From contig NZ_SRYG01000020.1 of NCBI RefSeq assembly GCF_004793885.1, positions 1 to 52,897 of the forward strand: a stretch of 52,897 nt of DNA, in the 5' to 3' direction. The DNA comes from Dubosiella muris. GTDB lineage: Bacteria > Bacillota_I > Bacilli_A > Erysipelotrichales > Erysipelotrichaceae. Below the pieces are notes generated by a model that worked only from the letters and a program-made list of their open reading frames with translations, did not search any database and was not told the DNA's origin. This document shows, piece by piece, positions 52,868 to 52,897 of this stretch. The stretch's first letter is position 1; each line of letters opens with the position of its first letter. A program made the translations under genes and the position numbers.

Positions 52868-52897
52868 GGTCGTTCGATCTCTCAAAACCAGAAACAC

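Overview
The window looks like a chromosomal piece of a low-to-mid GC Bacillota, most like the Erysipelotrichia/Bacilli side. Reasons: strong AGGAGG ribosome-binding sites, Rho-independent terminators after most units, a T-box leader, a THF riboswitch, L10 and L11 leaders, mannose- and lactose-family PTS genes, RpiR/GntR/AraC regulators, and TGA used as a normal stop. The genus is inference; no rRNA gene is present. There is no prophage, complete insertion sequence or CRISPR array.

Layout. 1-8 kb: an amino-sugar (probably galactosamine/GalNAc) module with PTS IID-IIC-IIB, a divergent AraC regulator, PTS IIA, an AgaS-type SIS protein and a KbaZ/GatZ-type tagatose-bisphosphate aldolase subunit. 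A two-gene membrane/helical-repeat cassette sits inside it. 8-10 kb: Cof-type HAD phosphatase and a lone ABC ATPase. 10-12.2 kb: ribosomal proteins L11-L1 and L10-L7/L12. 12.3-16.5 kb: small housekeeping and hypothetical genes, tRNA-Glu, a GntR regulator, a metallophosphoesterase and a lipoprotein. 16.5-20 kb: a T-box-controlled polar amino acid ABC transporter with an aminotransferase. 20-24 kb: the UPF0210/ACT pair, a DUF, an integral membrane protein and Pta. 24.2-29.5 kb: THF riboswitch plus FolT, FolC, Ung, UvrB and a membrane-anchored protein. 29.5-35 kb: a cell-division/peptidoglycan operon with the unusual order ftsX-envC-ftsE-ftsX-ctpA. 35.3-36.3 kb: two almost identical tRNA-Ile/tRNA-Ala cassettes around a small CopG-like gene. 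36.3-41.4 kb: LOG protein, a 31-residue membrane peptide, GH1 glycosidase, broken GH36 alpha-galactosidase, broken PTS IIC and their divergent AraC regulator. 41.5-44.1 kb: a kinase-like protein, GNAT, YjdF with a probable riboswitch, and a degraded stretch. 44.2-51.7 kb: GuaA, HAD, RpiR, GNAT, then the t6A/RarA operon (tsaD, rimI, tsaB, tsaE, rarA). 51.8 kb to end: GNAT and a DUF2871 membrane protein.

The most unusual findings are: (1) a perfect 33-bp inverted repeat whose second copy lies exactly where a beheaded alpha-galactosidase is joined to the first ~57 codons of a PTS IIC gene, which looks like a rearrangement scar or assembly chimera; (2) two full-length FtsX paralogues served by one FtsE and one EnvC-like hydrolase activator; (3) duplicated stand-alone Ile/Ala tRNA cassettes, each with its own consensus promoter; (4) three genes whose -10 box lies 6-8 nt before the start codon, suggesting leaderless mRNAs; and (5) a degraded 600-bp region with a 30-bp perfect palindrome and a duplicated terminator. 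I did not see a convincing complete new defence or mobile system.
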